Assembly (NCBI GenBank): GCA_016432585.1
Contig: CP066696.1
Coordinates: 1 to 64,000 of the forward strand
Reading direction: 5' to 3'
DNA from: Candidatus Saccharibacteria bacterium
GTDB lineage: Bacteria > Patescibacteriota > Saccharimonadia > Saccharimonadales > Saccharimonadaceae
Length of the DNA stretch: 64,000 nt
The translations under genes and the position numbers were made by a program. The notes below the pieces were generated by a model. That model saw only the letters and a list, made by a program, of their open reading frames with translations. It was not told the DNA's origin and made no database searches. Of this stretch, positions 53,295 to 62,849 are shown in pieces (the stretch's first letter is position 1; the number at the start of each line of letters is the position of its first letter).

Positions 53295-54088
53295 TATACT
53301 GACTCCTTGGTTTGCTTTGAAAGTTGGGCGATACGTTCTTGCATTTCACGCATAAGCTCGTCGGTTGTTTCTTGAATATTTTTCCCCTTTAGCTCCTTCA
53401 CCTGGCCGTCCTCGATATGAAGCAGGTGATCGGCAAGTGGCAAGTATTCCATGTTGTGCGTGACAAGAATAATGGTTCGCTGCTGGTCGGCATTCGCTTT
53501 TTTAAGAAGGTTCATAATCATGACGCCATTCTTGCTATCGAGGCTTCCGGTTGGTTCGTCGGCAATAATAAACAGAGGGTCGTTTATGAGCGCCCTGGCC
53601 ATGGCGACACGTTGTTGCTCACCACCAGATAAGTGAGATGGATATTTTTTGGCGTAAGACTGCATACCGACCCTTTCGAGCGAGTGAAGGGCTTTTTCGT
53701 GTGCTTCTTTTCGGCTGTGGCCTAAAAAGTAGGCGGGCATAGAAACGTTATCGATAACACTGAGGCTCTTTACCCAATAATTTTGCTGGTAGACGATGCC
53801 GATATGGCGCGCGCGAAAATGAGCAAGAGCGTCGGGCCTTAGACTATATATGTCTTGGCTACTAAACGTAATAGAGCCCGTGGTGGGGCGTTGAAGCCCG
53901 GTAAGGATATTAAGAAGTGTTGATTTACCAGATCCAGATGGGCCGTAAATGATGTTGAACGAGTGAGGGTGCATTTGAAAGCTAATATCGTGAAGTATCG
54001 GCAGGCTGGTTTTGTTGACGATAAATGTTTGATGTACATTTTGCGCGTTAATTAGCGTTTCGCCGTCGATTTTTAATCGTTCCTCCAT
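53294..54088 (-). CDS. MacB/LolD-type ABC transporter ATP-binding protein
   Basis: A 264-residue ATPase: Walker [15 protein letters not shown]-loop VYQQNYW, signature [16 protein letters not shown], Walker [14 protein letters not shown] and H-loop LVTHNMEY. It pairs with the following permease. A ~35-residue Lys/Glu-rich tail after GQVKELKGK exceeds the usual LolD length. It starts 1 nt after the stop of the giant LamG protein gene, so the three genes form one operon. Confidence 0.94.
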   Translation of the reverse strand: MEERLKIDGETLINAQNVHQTFIVNKTSLPILHDISFQMHPHSFNIIYGPSGSGKSTLLNILTGLQRPTTGSITFSSQDIYSLRPDALAHFRARHIGIVYQQNYWVKSLSVIDNVSMPAYFLGHSRKEAHEKALHSLERVGMQSYAKKYPSHLSGGEQQRVAMARALINDPLFIIADEPTGSLDSKNGVMIMNLLKKANADQQRTIILVTHNMEYLPLADHLLHIEDGQVKELKGKNIQETTDELMREMQERIAQLSKQTKESV

Positions 54089-54089
54089 A

Positions 54090-57000
54090 CTAGAATCCGA
54101 ACACTTTCTGTAGTGAATCCAGGATAACGGTCAGGACGCTATCGGATGCACGGCTTATGATTGCTGATTGGGTTTCGCCTTTGCCTTCGTTGGCGGCGCG
54201 GTCTTTAGAGAGGGGCTGGATGCTGTAGACTTTTGATGTTGGAAGGTCGGAGACAATAACGATATGCTCGGTTCCGAGCTGACCGTCTTCGGCGGTTTTG
54301 TTATTAAATACAGTGACATTTGAACCCTCGGCGTAGGCCACTTGGCTGCTGGCGGGCTCGTCGGTACGCCACGATACGATTACCTGGCCACGAGCTTCGG
54401 CGCCTGTTCCGCGGATAGACGATTCAATAACGATATTTGATATTTTTGGCGGTCGTGTGTCGAGTGCCGTCTTGAACTGCTGGCGATCTGATGTAGCGAG
54501 GTTGCCCCCCGGATCGCGGCTTTGCGCCACGAGGAAGTAGATGCTGTCGTCTTCTAGATTGCGAAGCGTGAGCTCGTGTTCGGTGACAAGTTTGGCGTCT
54601 TGAATATCGGTTCCGCCCGTACCTACTTTTCCGTAGGTAACAAGCGAAGTAGAAGGAACGTTGGTTGTCCAGCTCACCTTTTGTGTACTGGTTGGCTGTC
54701 CAGGAACAGGTTGGAATCGTAGATTGGCAACACGTGGTCGTGCTGGTGTAGTGAACGAGGCAATACTTCCGTCGTATTCGTTGCCTTCGTTGTCGAATGC
54801 AACAAGTTTATAGAAGTATTTTGCGCCGTCATCGAGGCCGTCGAGCGCGACCGAATAGGTCGATTCACTGGTTGAGGTATTGATGCTTTGTAGGCCTCCA
54901 AAACTCTCGCTTTTACCGTAGTAGATATCGACTCGCGAGGCATCTTTTGAAGTAAATTCTACGACTGCGCTTGAGAGGCTGACCTTTAGTGTTGAGATCT
55001 CTTTTAGTGTTGGAGCGGGCGCTGTGCGGAATGTGTATTCTTGGCTGACACCTGTGTTACCGTCTTCGTCGGTCCATTTTGCAACCAGGTAGTAAGTTGT
55101 TCCTGCACTTAGGTTGGTAAGGTCGATTTGATGGGCGCTGGTTTGGTCGGAAATTGCGATCTCTGAAGAGTTGTATTTACCGCTTGATGTACCAATGGCA
55201 ATTTTAGAATCACTTGGACGATCAGTGCTCCAGCGAACAGTTGCCTTGCGGGTTGTGATATTTGAAACGGAAGGATCTGCAACAAGCAGTGCTGGTGAAG
55301 TAAACTTGCCTGTTGGTGTTTCGCTAACGACACTGCTGTTCGCCCCGCAATTATTGGTGCTGTCGCATGCTGCAATGCGATAGTAATATTTATTTTGCGA
55401 AAGGCCCGCGTCGATATATGTTGTGCTAGAGCTGCTGCCGACAAAGCTGAATGTCTCGTTGTTCGAAGAGCGATAAACGCGGTAGTTTGCGATACCTGCG
55501 CCGGTATTTCCCGGAATGTCCCAGGTAAGCGCAAGGCGCCAGTTGCTCGTAGTTTTAATTGATACGTCGACGATATCAACGTTTAGGGGCATACCTGGCG
55601 AAGGAGTATTGGCGCTAAATTGTGTGGTTGCGTAATCGGCGTAGTTGATATTGCCCGACTCGTCTTTAGCGACCACATATAATGTATTTTCACCTGGTTG
55701 TGTAGCGTAGGCTGCGGCACCAAGACTGGTTGTTCCGCCGCTCGTAAAGGTACAATTGCTAGCAGAGGGTGCCGCGTTTATAACGTAACAATAGGTGAGT
55801 GTATTTGCATCTCCTACGTATGTTTGCGGGGCATCCCAGCTAAATGCAAACGAGTTGGTTGTGCTGGACGATGGAGTTGCCTGTACGTTCTGTGGTTCGC
55901 TTGGAGCGCCTGCAGTGTTGATTTTTAATGCGGCAGTAGCGTAGGTTGTCGAAACGTTACCCGCCGTATCCCACGTTCGGAAATAGACAGTATTAACACC
56001 CTCACTGATATTGGTATAGTCGGGGGTTGGCAGTGTCCCGTATGAACCGTCGTTTGTAAGAAGATCGCCGCTGTCGCCAGTACCTGTATGGCTGTCGCCA
56101 TACCAGTCACTTGTGCCTATGCGATATTGAAGACCGGCTATTCCCGCGTTGGCGTCGCTTGGTGCGCCGGCGCCTGTGGTTGGCCAACTAAGGGTGACGT
56201 TTTTTGTATTTATAAAGCCAGAGGGAACAGTGATGTAGGTTGGGTTGGTCGGCTTTGTATTGTCGAAACGGAATGAGAACTGTGCGGACTGGGGCGAGAT
56301 GTTGCCTGCGGCGTCAATCGTTTTGATGGTGAAGTAATAAGGCGTGTCGCTTGTTGTTAGGGCCTCTTCGAGAAGTCCGTTTGTATCGAGGTGTGTGTCG
56401 GATACGATAAACTGACAGTTATCGCCAGTTGCAATAGGGCTGGTTCCAAGGAGACCTTTGGTAGTAATAGGATCTGCGGTCGATTCGTGACCCAGGTAGG
56501 CACAGTAGCCTTTTATTCCCGATTCGTTATCGACGCCTGCTGTCCAGGTAAAGTACGGCGAGCTACCATTAGTCCATCCATCAACAGTAAGATCCGTTCC
56601 GCCACTTGCTTTCTGAGCAGCCAGCGAACTAGCCCCGGCAAGGGGTGGAACGATGTCGGAAACACCTTCTAGTCCAACGCCATCAAGTGCGACCTGCTGA
56701 TACCCGTTGCTTTGTATAATAGCTTGCCAGGTTATACCACCGAATGTGACGGGTAGTTCACTAATGTGGTCGTTGATAATGGCTATTGGGTTGGCAGATG
56801 ATATGTTCGGTGAGGCGCTCCACTGCGTTCCGTTCCAATAATTCCAATTAGTTCCGCCATCGGTCGATAGGCGATAGGTGATTGATCCGCCATTTAATGA
56901 TTCTTGCGCTGAAAACTCTTGCCAGTTCCATACGCCACTTTTACGAACGGCATTTGCAAGCGTTACTGTTTGCGGCTGTGAGGCATATGGTTGTGTCGTA

Positions 57001-60000
57001 AAGGCTGTCCTGGCGGAATCGCTAATGCGCACTTCGTCGATCATGCCCTTGAAATAACCCTGAGCCCAGCCTGCCTCGGATGCGCCAAACGTCGAACCGA
57101 TAAGAAGTGGTTGAGGGTTATTGGGCATGGACAGTGAGACATTGGTCTGACTATTCAGTTCGCCATCGAGGTAGAGCTTCATTGTTGTGCCATTGTAGGT
57201 GGCAGCGATATGATGCCAGTCGGTATTTTGCGTGGTGCTTGTACTTTGAAGATAGCCGTTGTCACCATACGACCATATCGCGGCGTCGGCATTGGCAGTA
57301 TTACCGAGACCCGCGTATAACTTACCTTTGTAGACACTAAAGCTATAGACCATTTCGACGGTATTTGATGCCCAGCTAGAGTTAATGCCGCTGCCACCCA
57401 TTTTTCCCCAAGCGCCGTTGCTGTATTCCCATACCTCACCGTCGCCCGCTGTGTTTCCGAGCGCCGCATAGAACTTACCATTATAGGTTGTCATAGAACG
57501 GACCTGCTCGTATTGGCCGTCGAGCCAGCTACCGTTTACGTCATCGCCACCAATCTTTGTCCATGTCGAACCGTTATATTCCCATATTTCGGCATCGGCC
57601 GTGGTATTTCCTAGCCCTGCGTAAAGTTTGTCGTTATAGATTTGCATTGATTCGACTTGTTCGAGACTTGCGCTCCAGCTACCGGCGACGCCATCGCCAC
57701 CAACCTTCGACCAAGCGCTACCATTCCATCGCCACACCTCGGCGTCGCTTGCAGAGTTTCCAAGCCCGGCGTATAGATTGCCGCCGTATACTGTTAGCGC
57801 ACTGACTCGCTCGTAGTTTGCTGTCCAGCCGCTATTAATACCATCGCCACCAACCTTCGACCAAGCGCTACCATTCCATCGCCACACCTCGGCGTCGCTT
57901 GCGCTGTTGCCGATTCCTGCATAAAGGTCACCATTAAGGTTAGCGAGGCTGTAGACTTCTTCGAACCCTGCTGCCCAGCTACTGTTTAGTCCATCGCCAC
58001 CAATCTTTGTCCATGTCGAACCGTTGTATTCCCACACCTCGGCGTCGCCTGCGGTTGTGCCTAGGCCTGCGTATAGTTTGCCACCCTCGGCCACGAGTGT
58101 TAAGACGTCTTCGTAAGTGGTTGCGGTCCAGCTACTATTGATTCCTTGGCCCCCTACAATATCCCAGGCGGAGCCGTCGTAGCGCCATACCTGTGCATTG
58201 CCAGCCACAATATTACCAGTTCCGGCATAGAGGTAGTCGCCGTAAACGGTCATCGACTCTATATTTTGCATGTTAAAGTAGCCCCAACTGTGGTTGATAT
58301 AGCCGCCACCGATACGTGTCCAGGCCGTACCATTCCAACTCCAAGATTCGGCGTTTGTGGTAGCACCCGACAGGCCGGCGTAGAGTGTACCGTTACTATA
58401 GGACAGTGTTTGTACGTTTGTGTGGGTATTGGTAAATCCGCTATTTAGTCCATCACCGCCAATCTTTGTCCACGAAGTGCCATTCCATCGCCACACCTCG
58501 TTGTCACCAGCTGTTAGGCCAAGTCCAACATATATATTAGTGCCGTCATTGGTTATGTCGTAGATCATCTCGTACGACGATGCGTCCCACGACGCCCCAA
58601 CGGCATCACCGCCAATTTGCGTCCACGCTGTCCCGTTCCATCGCCAAAGTTCGGCCTCGCCAGCTGTTGTACCTAGTCCGGCGTAAAGGTTGCCGCCAAA
58701 ATGGTGAAGAGTGTAGGCGTATTCGTAGGTAGAAGTGCCCCATGAACTATTTAGTCCATCACCGCCAATTTGCGTCCAGGTTGTTCCGGTAAGTCGCCAA
58801 ACGTCGCCATCTCCCGCGGTATTACCAAAGCTAGCGTATAAAGATGTTCCGTCGTTAACGAGATTATAAACCCCTTCGTAGCCGGTAGGAAAAGCGTTGT
58901 AGGGAACGCCAATGCCGAAACCACCGACCCGCGTCCAGCTGGTGCCATTCCATCGGTATATTTGCGCATCGTTTGCGCTAAGGCCTAATCCAGCGTATAA
59001 ATTACCACTCATGACGGTCATGCTCTGGACACTTTCAAAGGTATTTACCGCCCAGCCGCTATTTATGCCATCGCCACCAATCTTTGTCCACGAGGCGCAG
59101 TTTGTGGTGGTGTTACAGCTCCATACCTCGGCGTCTCCGGCGGAAAGGCCAAGGCCCGCATAGAGCGTAGAGCCATTAAGCGCCATAGAGGTCACAGATT
59201 CGAATGTCTGATCGGCCCAGCTGTCGTTTTTACCATCGCCACCAATTTGCGTCCAAATCGTGCCGTCCCATCGCCATACCTCGGCATCGCCAACAGCGCT
59301 GCCTAGTCCGACATAAAGATTTGCGCCCACAGCTACCTGCGAAGTAATGCTCATTTTTCCGTTAAGGTCCCAGCTACCGCGAATATCGTTGCCGGCTTTT
59401 TGTGACCACTGCGTTGCTGACGAGTTTTCTAGTTCGTAGGTAGCTTTGCCCGTTTCGTGGTCGTAGTAGAGTTTATAAGAACCTTTGTCTATAATGCCTT
59501 GACGATTATTGTGACTACCGGCGCTAAGGGGTTCGTCTAGCTTTGTCCAGGCCTCTAGGGTATTCTCTTGCGAGAGTGATAGCGATGCGGAATCGCTTGC
59601 CTCGACGTGCGAATTTACTCCGTTAAATACAAGGCTGTTATTTAAAATACCTGCAGCACTAGATGAAGCGCCATTGTTGCTACCCGCGTTATTGTGCGCC
59701 GAGCTGTCCGATGCAGTTGAGCTGGATGTTTCGTCGAGGTGAAATAGTGCTTTTGTGTGAACGTCGCTGGTGTAGTTTTGTGCCTTCAGGCGCACGCTGC
59801 CATCTGATATCTCAAGGCCATTTGCCAGGTTGTAGTCACTTGTGTTTGCGAAGTTCCAGGTGTCGGATAGGTCCGAAGCGGCCATGGCTTTTTGATACGA
59901 AACCAAAACGGCACTACCCACCAGAAGAAGATAAATACCAAGAATAGCGTAGTGAATATGGTGATGGTGGTTCCATTGATGCCATTTTTTATACCATGCA

Positions 60001-60206
60001 AGCCGACCGGTCAAGTGAATGTGGGGTTGGTGAGCGAGGTGGCGGTGGGCTATTCTGTAGGTTCGGATTGTGTGACGAAATGAGTATCGGATTAGCTGGC
60101 GAGTTATGACCAAGAGTCTTCGTAGGAAGGGGCGGGACTTACGCCAGAGTATCTTAAAGATGGCTGTCGCCCTACGTACTATGTGTGTAAAACGGTTTAC
60201 GCGCAT
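54090..60206 (-). CDS. Giant surface protein: LamG domain interrupted by 14 propeller repeats, then FnIII-like domains
   Basis: A 2038-residue protein. Residues 1-85 are unusually Arg/His-rich and cytoplasmic; one membrane or signal segment (~86-105) ends near KAMAASD. Residues ~150-270 look like the first half of a LamG (concanavalin-like) domain (TKALFHLDET, NSLVFNGVNSHVE, LEAWTKLDEP, GIIDKGSYKLYYD). Then come 14 repeats of ~50 residues (286-983: LYAGLG, DAEVWRWNG, W-x-KIGGDG-x-NSSW). The second LamG half follows (WHHIAATYNGTTMKLYLDGEL, GMIDEVRISD). The rest is FnIII/Ig-like domains. No catalytic motif or LPxTG is seen; it is probably an adhesin. AGGTGAT precedes the ATG. Confidence 0.85.
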   Translation of the reverse strand: MRVNRFTHIVRRATAIFKILWRKSRPFLRRLLVITRQLIRYSFRHTIRTYRIAHRHLAHQPHIHLTGRLAWYKKWHQWNHHHHIHYAILGIYLLLVGSAVLVSYQKAMAASDLSDTWNFANTSDYNLANGLEISDGSVRLKAQNYTSDVHTKALFHLDETSSSTASDSSAHNNAGSNNGASSSAAGILNNSLVFNGVNSHVEASDSASLSLSQENTLEAWTKLDEPLSAGSHNNRQGIIDKGSYKLYYDHETGKATYELENSSATQWSQKAGNDIRGSWDLNGKMSITSQVAVGANLYVGLGSAVGDAEVWRWDGTIWTQIGGDGKNDSWADQTFESVTSMALNGSTLYAGLGLSAGDAEVWSCNTTTNCASWTKIGGDGINSGWAVNTFESVQSMTVMSGNLYAGLGLSANDAQIYRWNGTSWTRVGGFGIGVPYNAFPTGYEGVYNLVNDGTSLYASFGNTAGDGDVWRLTGTTWTQIGGDGLNSSWGTSTYEYAYTLHHFGGNLYAGLGTTAGEAELWRWNGTAWTQIGGDAVGASWDASSYEMIYDITNDGTNIYVGLGLTAGDNEVWRWNGTSWTKIGGDGLNSGFTNTHTNVQTLSYSNGTLYAGLSGATTNAESWSWNGTAWTRIGGGYINHSWGYFNMQNIESMTVYGDYLYAGTGNIVAGNAQVWRYDGSAWDIVGGQGINSSWTATTYEDVLTLVAEGGKLYAGLGTTAGDAEVWEYNGSTWTKIGGDGLNSSWAAGFEEVYSLANLNGDLYAGIGNSASDAEVWRWNGSAWSKVGGDGINSGWTANYERVSALTVYGGNLYAGLGNSASDAEVWRWNGSAWSKVGGDGVAGSWSASLEQVESMQIYNDKLYAGLGNTTADAEIWEYNGSTWTKIGGDDVNGSWLDGQYEQVRSMTTYNGKFYAALGNTAGDGEVWEYSNGAWGKMGGSGINSSWASNTVEMVYSFSVYKGKLYAGLGNTANADAAIWSYGDNGYLQSTSTTQNTDWHHIAATYNGTTMKLYLDGELNSQTNVSLSMPNNPQPLLIGSTFGASEAGWAQGYFKGMIDEVRISDSARTAFTTQPYASQPQTVTLANAVRKSGVWNWQEFSAQESLNGGSITYRLSTDGGTNWNYWNGTQWSASPNISSANPIAIINDHISELPVTFGGITWQAIIQSNGYQQVALDGVGLEGVSDIVPPLAGASSLAAQKASGGTDLTVDGWTNGSSPYFTWTAGVDNESGIKGYCAYLGHESTADPITTKGLLGTSPIATGDNCQFIVSDTHLDTNGLLEEALTTSDTPYYFTIKTIDAAGNISPQSAQFSFRFDNTKPTNPTYITVPSGFINTKNVTLSWPTTGAGAPSDANAGIAGLQYRIGTSDWYGDSHTGTGDSGDLLTNDGSYGTLPTPDYTNISEGVNTVYFRTWDTAGNVSTTYATAALKINTAGAPSEPQNVQATPSSSTTNSFAFSWDAPQTYVGDANTLTYCYVINAAPSASNCTFTSGGTTSLGAAAYATQPGENTLYVVAKDESGNINYADYATTQFSANTPSPGMPLNVDIVDVSIKTTSNWRLALTWDIPGNTGAGIANYRVYRSSNNETFSFVGSSSSTTYIDAGLSQNKYYYRIAACDSTNNCGANSSVVSETPTGKFTSPALLVADPSVSNITTRKATVRWSTDRPSDSKIAIGTSSGKYNSSEIAISDQTSAHQIDLTNLSAGTTYYLVAKWTDEDGNTGVSQEYTFRTAPAPTLKEISTLKVSLSSAVVEFTSKDASRVDIYYGKSESFGGLQSINTSTSESTYSVALDGLDDGAKYFYKLVAFDNEGNEYDGSIASFTTPARPRVANLRFQPVPGQPTSTQKVSWTTNVPSTSLVTYGKVGTGGTDIQDAKLVTEHELTLRNLEDDSIYFLVAQSRDPGGNLATSDRQQFKTALDTRPPKISNIVIESSIRGTGAEARGQVIVSWRTDEPASSQVAYAEGSNVTVFNNKTAEDGQLGTEHIVIVSDLPTSKVYSIQPLSKDRAANEGKGETQSAIISRASDSVLTVILDSLQKVFGF
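57258..59351 (-). repeat. Fourteen tandem ~50-codon repeats (beta-propeller-like)
   Basis: Repeats run from protein residue 286 to 983, with lengths of 50-55 residues and a shortened last unit of about 31. The DNA period is about 150 bp. Bases 57691-57752 and 57841-57902 are 62-bp identical copies, evidence of recent repeat homogenisation. Fourteen units would fit two seven-bladed propellers. Confidence 0.88.
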
Positions 60207-60417
60207 TGTATCACCTATGTGGATTCCTTTTTATTTCTTCACCTTATCACCCGGGAAATTACGCTTTCGCTAATTTTGCCTGTAGCATAGCAGACATGTT
60301 GTAAAAAGTCACTGACAAAAATACACCAAAAAATATGGTATAAATAGCATAATTGCGCATAAACAGATACGCGTGGTCGACGCCGGATGTTTGAAAAAAG
60401 GCGTATAATAAAGCCCA
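60207..60417. promoter_or_regulatory. Divergent intergenic region with leaderless promoter for the DUF998 gene
   Basis: TATAAT at 60404-60409 ends 8 nt before GTG 60418 on the plus strand. For the minus-strand giant gene I could not find a convincing -35/-10 pair; an AT-rich stretch at 60310-60350 is a possible site with a long leader. No other element is evident in these 211 bases. Confidence 0.5.
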
Positions 60418-61473
60418 GTGAGCAAAGCACAAGCAAAAATGACAAATAGTGTTCTTGAATCGAGAGCTATAAAGTACAGTGGCCTCATGGCGAGTCTTGC
60501 TGGGTTACTGATGTTCGCGGCTGTAAACGTAAACCCTAAGTCTCTTTCTGAAATGCCAACCTTTGGATTTATTCTTGCGGCAAGTGTCGCGGCGGTTGCG
60601 TTTATAGTGTTTGTTTTTACTTTTAACTATTTTCGTTCAACGAATAAGCGCACGCCGACTTTCTTTTTGAAGGTTCGCATGGTTATTGCAACTATCGCGC
60701 TTGCGTTTGCGCATGCGGCAATTGGCTTTTTGCTGGTGATAGCTATAGTGACCGTTTTGGTTCATGAAACCCCAGGCTTGGTAGTGACGCCCCTTATGAT
60801 GATAAGCGTTACGGCTGCGCTTGCGGGAGCTACAACATATGTGGTGTATATTCAATCTGTTCGCATGGAGATCGATAGTCTTGCTGGGCTTCTGATGATT
60901 TTTATTATTAGCGGGTCGATTGCAAGTATGGCCACGGCGGGCGATACAGATTGGTGGCAACATCACCTCAGTGCGCTGGGGGCGGGTAAAACCCTCTCCT
61001 CGTACACGTTTAACCTCACGATGGTCGTTGGTGGCGTTATTGTTGCGTTGCTTGCCGATATGATTGCGGATATGTTTTCCAGTATCCAAAAGTTTTCAAA
61101 GCATGAACAAGTTATCCGCTCCAATATTATCCGCTTGGCGTTTTTTATTGCTGGTCTCGGCATGATAGGCGTCGGTTTTGTAACAATTGCTGAAAACCGA
61201 ATCATTCATGATGTAAGTGCGAATATGATGTCTGTCTCGATGGGGGTCGTGGTGGTGTTGCTGCCGTGGCTTGTTCCTATTATCTCGCGGACGTTTACGG
61301 TGTTTTCGTACCTTATGTTTATAACGGTCGTCGGTGCGTACGCGCTTAGCTTGCAATACGGGTTAGGAGTGTTAGCGTTTGAGCTAGTAGCTGGGGCTGC
61401 GCTTTTTGCCTGGATGATATTATTTGTGCGGCAAATCCGTGCGATCTACCACGATAAAGTGATGCCGGAATAA
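60418..61473 (+). CDS. Polytopic membrane protein (DUF998-like)
   Basis: A 351-residue protein with about ten transmembrane helices. The pattern SGLMASLAGLLMFAAVNVNPKSLSEMPTF, then TDWWQHHLSALGAG and FNLTMVVGGVIVALLADMI, matches DUF998-type proteins of Gram-positive bacteria, where two halves each contain a membrane domain and the S-x-LG motif. The function is unknown. It starts at GTG, 8 nt after TATAAT. Confidence 0.75.
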   Translation: MSKAQAKMTNSVLESRAIKYSGLMASLAGLLMFAAVNVNPKSLSEMPTFGFILAASVAAVAFIVFVFTFNYFRSTNKRTPTFFLKVRMVIATIALAFAHAAIGFLLVIAIVTVLVHETPGLVVTPLMMISVTAALAGATTYVVYIQSVRMEIDSLAGLLMIFIISGSIASMATAGDTDWWQHHLSALGAGKTLSSYTFNLTMVVGGVIVALLADMIADMFSSIQKFSKHEQVIRSNIIRLAFFIAGLGMIGVGFVTIAENRIIHDVSANMMSVSMGVVVVLLPWLVPIISRTFTVFSYLMFITVVGAYALSLQYGLGVLAFELVAGAALFAWMILFVRQIRAIYHDKVMPE

Positions 61474-61511
61474 TAACCGCAAAAGAGCGCGCGTTGTGAC
61501 ATAATTAAAGC

Positions 61512-61871
61512 ATGACAGTGATAGACGACTACCTCGATCATGTAACGCCAACCCAGCGTGAAGCCCTCGAACATATACGTAAAATTGTAAAAGAAATGGT
61601 GCCTGACGTCGAAGAGGTGATAAGTTACGGCATGCCTACGTTTAAACAAAAATCAAAAACCATTTTGCATTTCGCGGCATTTAAAGACCACATGAGTGTT
61701 TTTCCAACGGCCGATCCGCGTTTAACGGAAATAGGTGAACTATACGCCAAGTTTCGGACGTCAAAGGGAACATTGCAATTTAGCGAGGAGAATCCAATCC
61801 CAGACGAATTACTACGAGAGATCGTAAAGACGCGGCTTGAAAGTTCGTCGAACGGCTACGAATCAGCCTAA
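61512..61871 (+). CDS. DUF1801/YdhG-like protein
   Basis: A 119-residue cytoplasmic protein: DDYLDHVTPTQREALEHIRKIV, EVISYGMPTFKQKSKTILHFAAFKDHMSVFP and KGTLQFSEENPIPDELLREIVKTRLE. This is the YdhG/DUF1801 family, a frataxin-like fold with suggested iron-related roles, not confirmed. CATAAT (61500-61505) ends 6 nt before the ATG. Confidence 0.9.
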   Translation: MTVIDDYLDHVTPTQREALEHIRKIVKEMVPDVEEVISYGMPTFKQKSKTILHFAAFKDHMSVFPTADPRLTEIGELYAKFRTSKGTLQFSEENPIPDELLREIVKTRLESSSNGYESA

Positions 61872-61910
61872 AGTGTGACTTGGCGCCGCCAACTCTGCTA
61901 GTATTAAGGT

Positions 61911-62828
61911 ATGATAACGTACCTCCGCTCTACCAACTACCGCCGCACTATTAAGCAAATCGACACTTTGCAGCCGGGTAGTTGGATACGTTGTGAAAAG
62001 CCGCAAGAGCAAGAAATTGCGCAGCTTGTTTCACTTGGGCTAGACGGCGATATTATTAGTGACGCGCTTGACCCGCACGAGGTTCCACGTATAGAAGTTG
62101 ATGGCGAATGGACGTATTTTATTACACGTCTACCAGATACCGATGATGATTTTAACGATTTTACGACGCCTATTCTATTTGCGATCGGCCGCGAGCATAT
62201 TGTTACGATAAGCCGCGATTCGCTTGGCCGTTTGTGGCAGCCATTTATCGACACGGTTGATACGCCGACCACGCAAAAAATCAAATTCTTTATGGTAATG
62301 ATGGACGCGATTATTCGTCAGTATCAAACTCGGGTGGCATCGATCAACCGCCAAATGCGCGCCGCGACAAGCGACGTAACCAACCTGCGCCCGCGTGATA
62401 TTGGTATTTTTGTTGAGTACGAACGAAAATTGAACGACTACCTCGATGCGCTTATTCCTACGAACACCGCGCTCGAAAAACTGCTTGGTGGAAAGCTAGT
62501 GCCACTCTACGAGGACGACCTTGATCTTGTTGAGGACCTTTCTATCGACCTAGAACAGCTTGGCGCAAGGTGTAAAAGTTTGCTGCGTACAATCACGAAC
62601 GTACGTGACTCGTACCGTGCGGTTATGGATACGCGTTTGAACGAAACAATTCGAATCCTTACGGTGATTACGCTTGCCCTAACGATTCCTACGATGATGG
62701 CAGGGTTGTACGGCATGAACGTCGACCTGCCTGGCGACGAAAACTCGCCAGTGATGTTTTGGATAATTATTGCAATCAGCGCCACGGCATCGATTAGCCT
62801 TAGCTATTATTTTACAAAAAAGCGTTAG
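61911..62828 (+). CDS. CorA-family divalent metal transporter
   Basis: A 305-residue protein with a long cytoplasmic domain (~1-240) and two C-terminal transmembrane helices. The pore signature is in MMAGLYGMNVDLPG (GMN motif), preceded by LNETIRILTVITLALTIPTM. The final helix WIIIAISATASISLSYYF ends in KKR. CorA forms pentamers importing Mg2+ (or Co2+/Ni2+). TAGTAT (61899-61904) ends 6 nt before the ATG. Confidence 0.93.
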   Translation: MITYLRSTNYRRTIKQIDTLQPGSWIRCEKPQEQEIAQLVSLGLDGDIISDALDPHEVPRIEVDGEWTYFITRLPDTDDDFNDFTTPILFAIGREHIVTISRDSLGRLWQPFIDTVDTPTTQKIKFFMVMMDAIIRQYQTRVASINRQMRAATSDVTNLRPRDIGIFVEYERKLNDYLDALIPTNTALEKLLGGKLVPLYEDDLDLVEDLSIDLEQLGARCKSLLRTITNVRDSYRAVMDTRLNETIRILTVITLALTIPTMMAGLYGMNVDLPGDENSPVMFWIIIAISATASISLSYYFTKKR

Positions 62829-62849
62829 CGCGTTTGATACTATAAATGT

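Noticed and set aside
57258-59351. Regular ~150-bp spacing that could look like a CRISPR or satellite array.
   Set aside because: The repeats are in one open reading frame, vary at synonymous positions and encode a clear 50-residue protein repeat.
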